Shown here: positions 7,143 through 7,209 of the stretch, one piece after another
Position numbering within the stretch: the stretch's first letter is position 1
How the letters are laid out: every line of letters starts with the position of its first letter
Source: Bacteroidales bacterium
GTDB taxonomy: Bacteria > Bacteroidota > Bacteroidia > Bacteroidales > UBA4181
NCBI GenBank assembly: GCA_028700615.1
Contig: JAQVSH010000089.1
Location: 1-7,209 of the forward strand
Direction: 5' to 3'
DNA length: 7,209 nucleotides
Program-made: the position numbers and the translations under genes
The notes under the pieces: generated by a model
Databases searched by the model: none
Seen by the model: only the letters and a program-made list of their open reading frames with translations
What the model was told of the DNA's origin: nothing

Positions 7143-7209
7143 TTATTTTCGTAACCGGCAAATAAAGAACAGTTCAAGCAAGTCATTCCCTGCCTGTTCA
7201 CGAAGATAA
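7143..7209 (-). CDS. C-terminal end of a probable ECF sigma factor, partial (5' end beyond the window)
   Basis: One minus-strand frame stays open from the window edge to a TAA at 7143-7145, giving 21 residues: YLREQAGNDLLELFF followed by ICRLRK. The pattern, a helix with L-R near its start followed by a hydrophobic tail ending in basic residues, is typical of the end of Bacteroidota ECF sigma-70 factors, whose region-4 helix continues as (A/N)-x-L-R followed by a short hydrophobic tail. Position supports this, since the sigma gene usually lies directly upstream of fecR in such loci. The piece is too short for proof by itself; another protein's C-terminus or a chance open frame is possible. 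Confidence 0.6.
   Translation of the reverse strand, partial: YLREQAGNDLLELFFICRLRK

Overview
The window looks like part of a polysaccharide utilization locus (PUL) from a Bacteroidota genome, most likely the order Bacteroidales. The evidence is the adjacent pair of a SusC-like TonB-dependent transporter with an N-terminal STN domain and a SusD-like lipoprotein, a FecR-type anti-sigma factor upstream, surface-lipoprotein signals (Cys followed by Asn/Asp), and A-rich translation starts without a clear Shine-Dalgarno sequence. All five protein genes lie on the minus strand, so transcription reads from high to low coordinates. Species and glycan substrate cannot be told from this sequence.

Layout in transcription order: the last 21 codons of a gene that is probably the cognate ECF sigma factor (7143-7209, cut by the window edge); a 164-bp gap; a FecR-like anti-sigma factor (5791-6978); an 83-bp intergenic region with a strong 13-bp-stem hairpin; the STN-SusC transporter (2426-5707); a 31-bp gap; the SusD-like glycan-binding lipoprotein (724-2394); a 13-bp gap; and the first 236 codons of a lipoprotein with a bacterial Ig-like (Big_2) domain and the start of a LamG/concanavalin-like domain (1-710, cut by the window edge). 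The last three genes are packed like one operon. No tRNA, rRNA, CRISPR array or mobile element was seen.

How the parts should work together (family knowledge): the SusD-like lid and the third lipoprotein capture a glycan at the cell surface, and the SusC-like barrel imports it using TonB energy. Its periplasmic STN domain reports ligand occupancy to the periplasmic part of FecR, which then frees the ECF sigma factor to transcribe the susC-susD operon. No degradative enzyme lies inside the window, so the substrate is unknown.

The most interesting non-coding signal is between fecR and susC. On the plus strand, an exact match to the Bacteroides -7 promoter element (TAACTTTG, 5707-5714) is followed by a 13-bp hairpin with a U-rich tail (5759-5801). 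The hairpin is continuous in plus-strand RNA but has an A-C mismatch in the minus-strand transcript. This predicts an antisense RNA of about 75-80 nt over the susC leader, resembling the DonS class of cis-antisense PUL repressors. It is an inference from motifs; the -33 element is missing.
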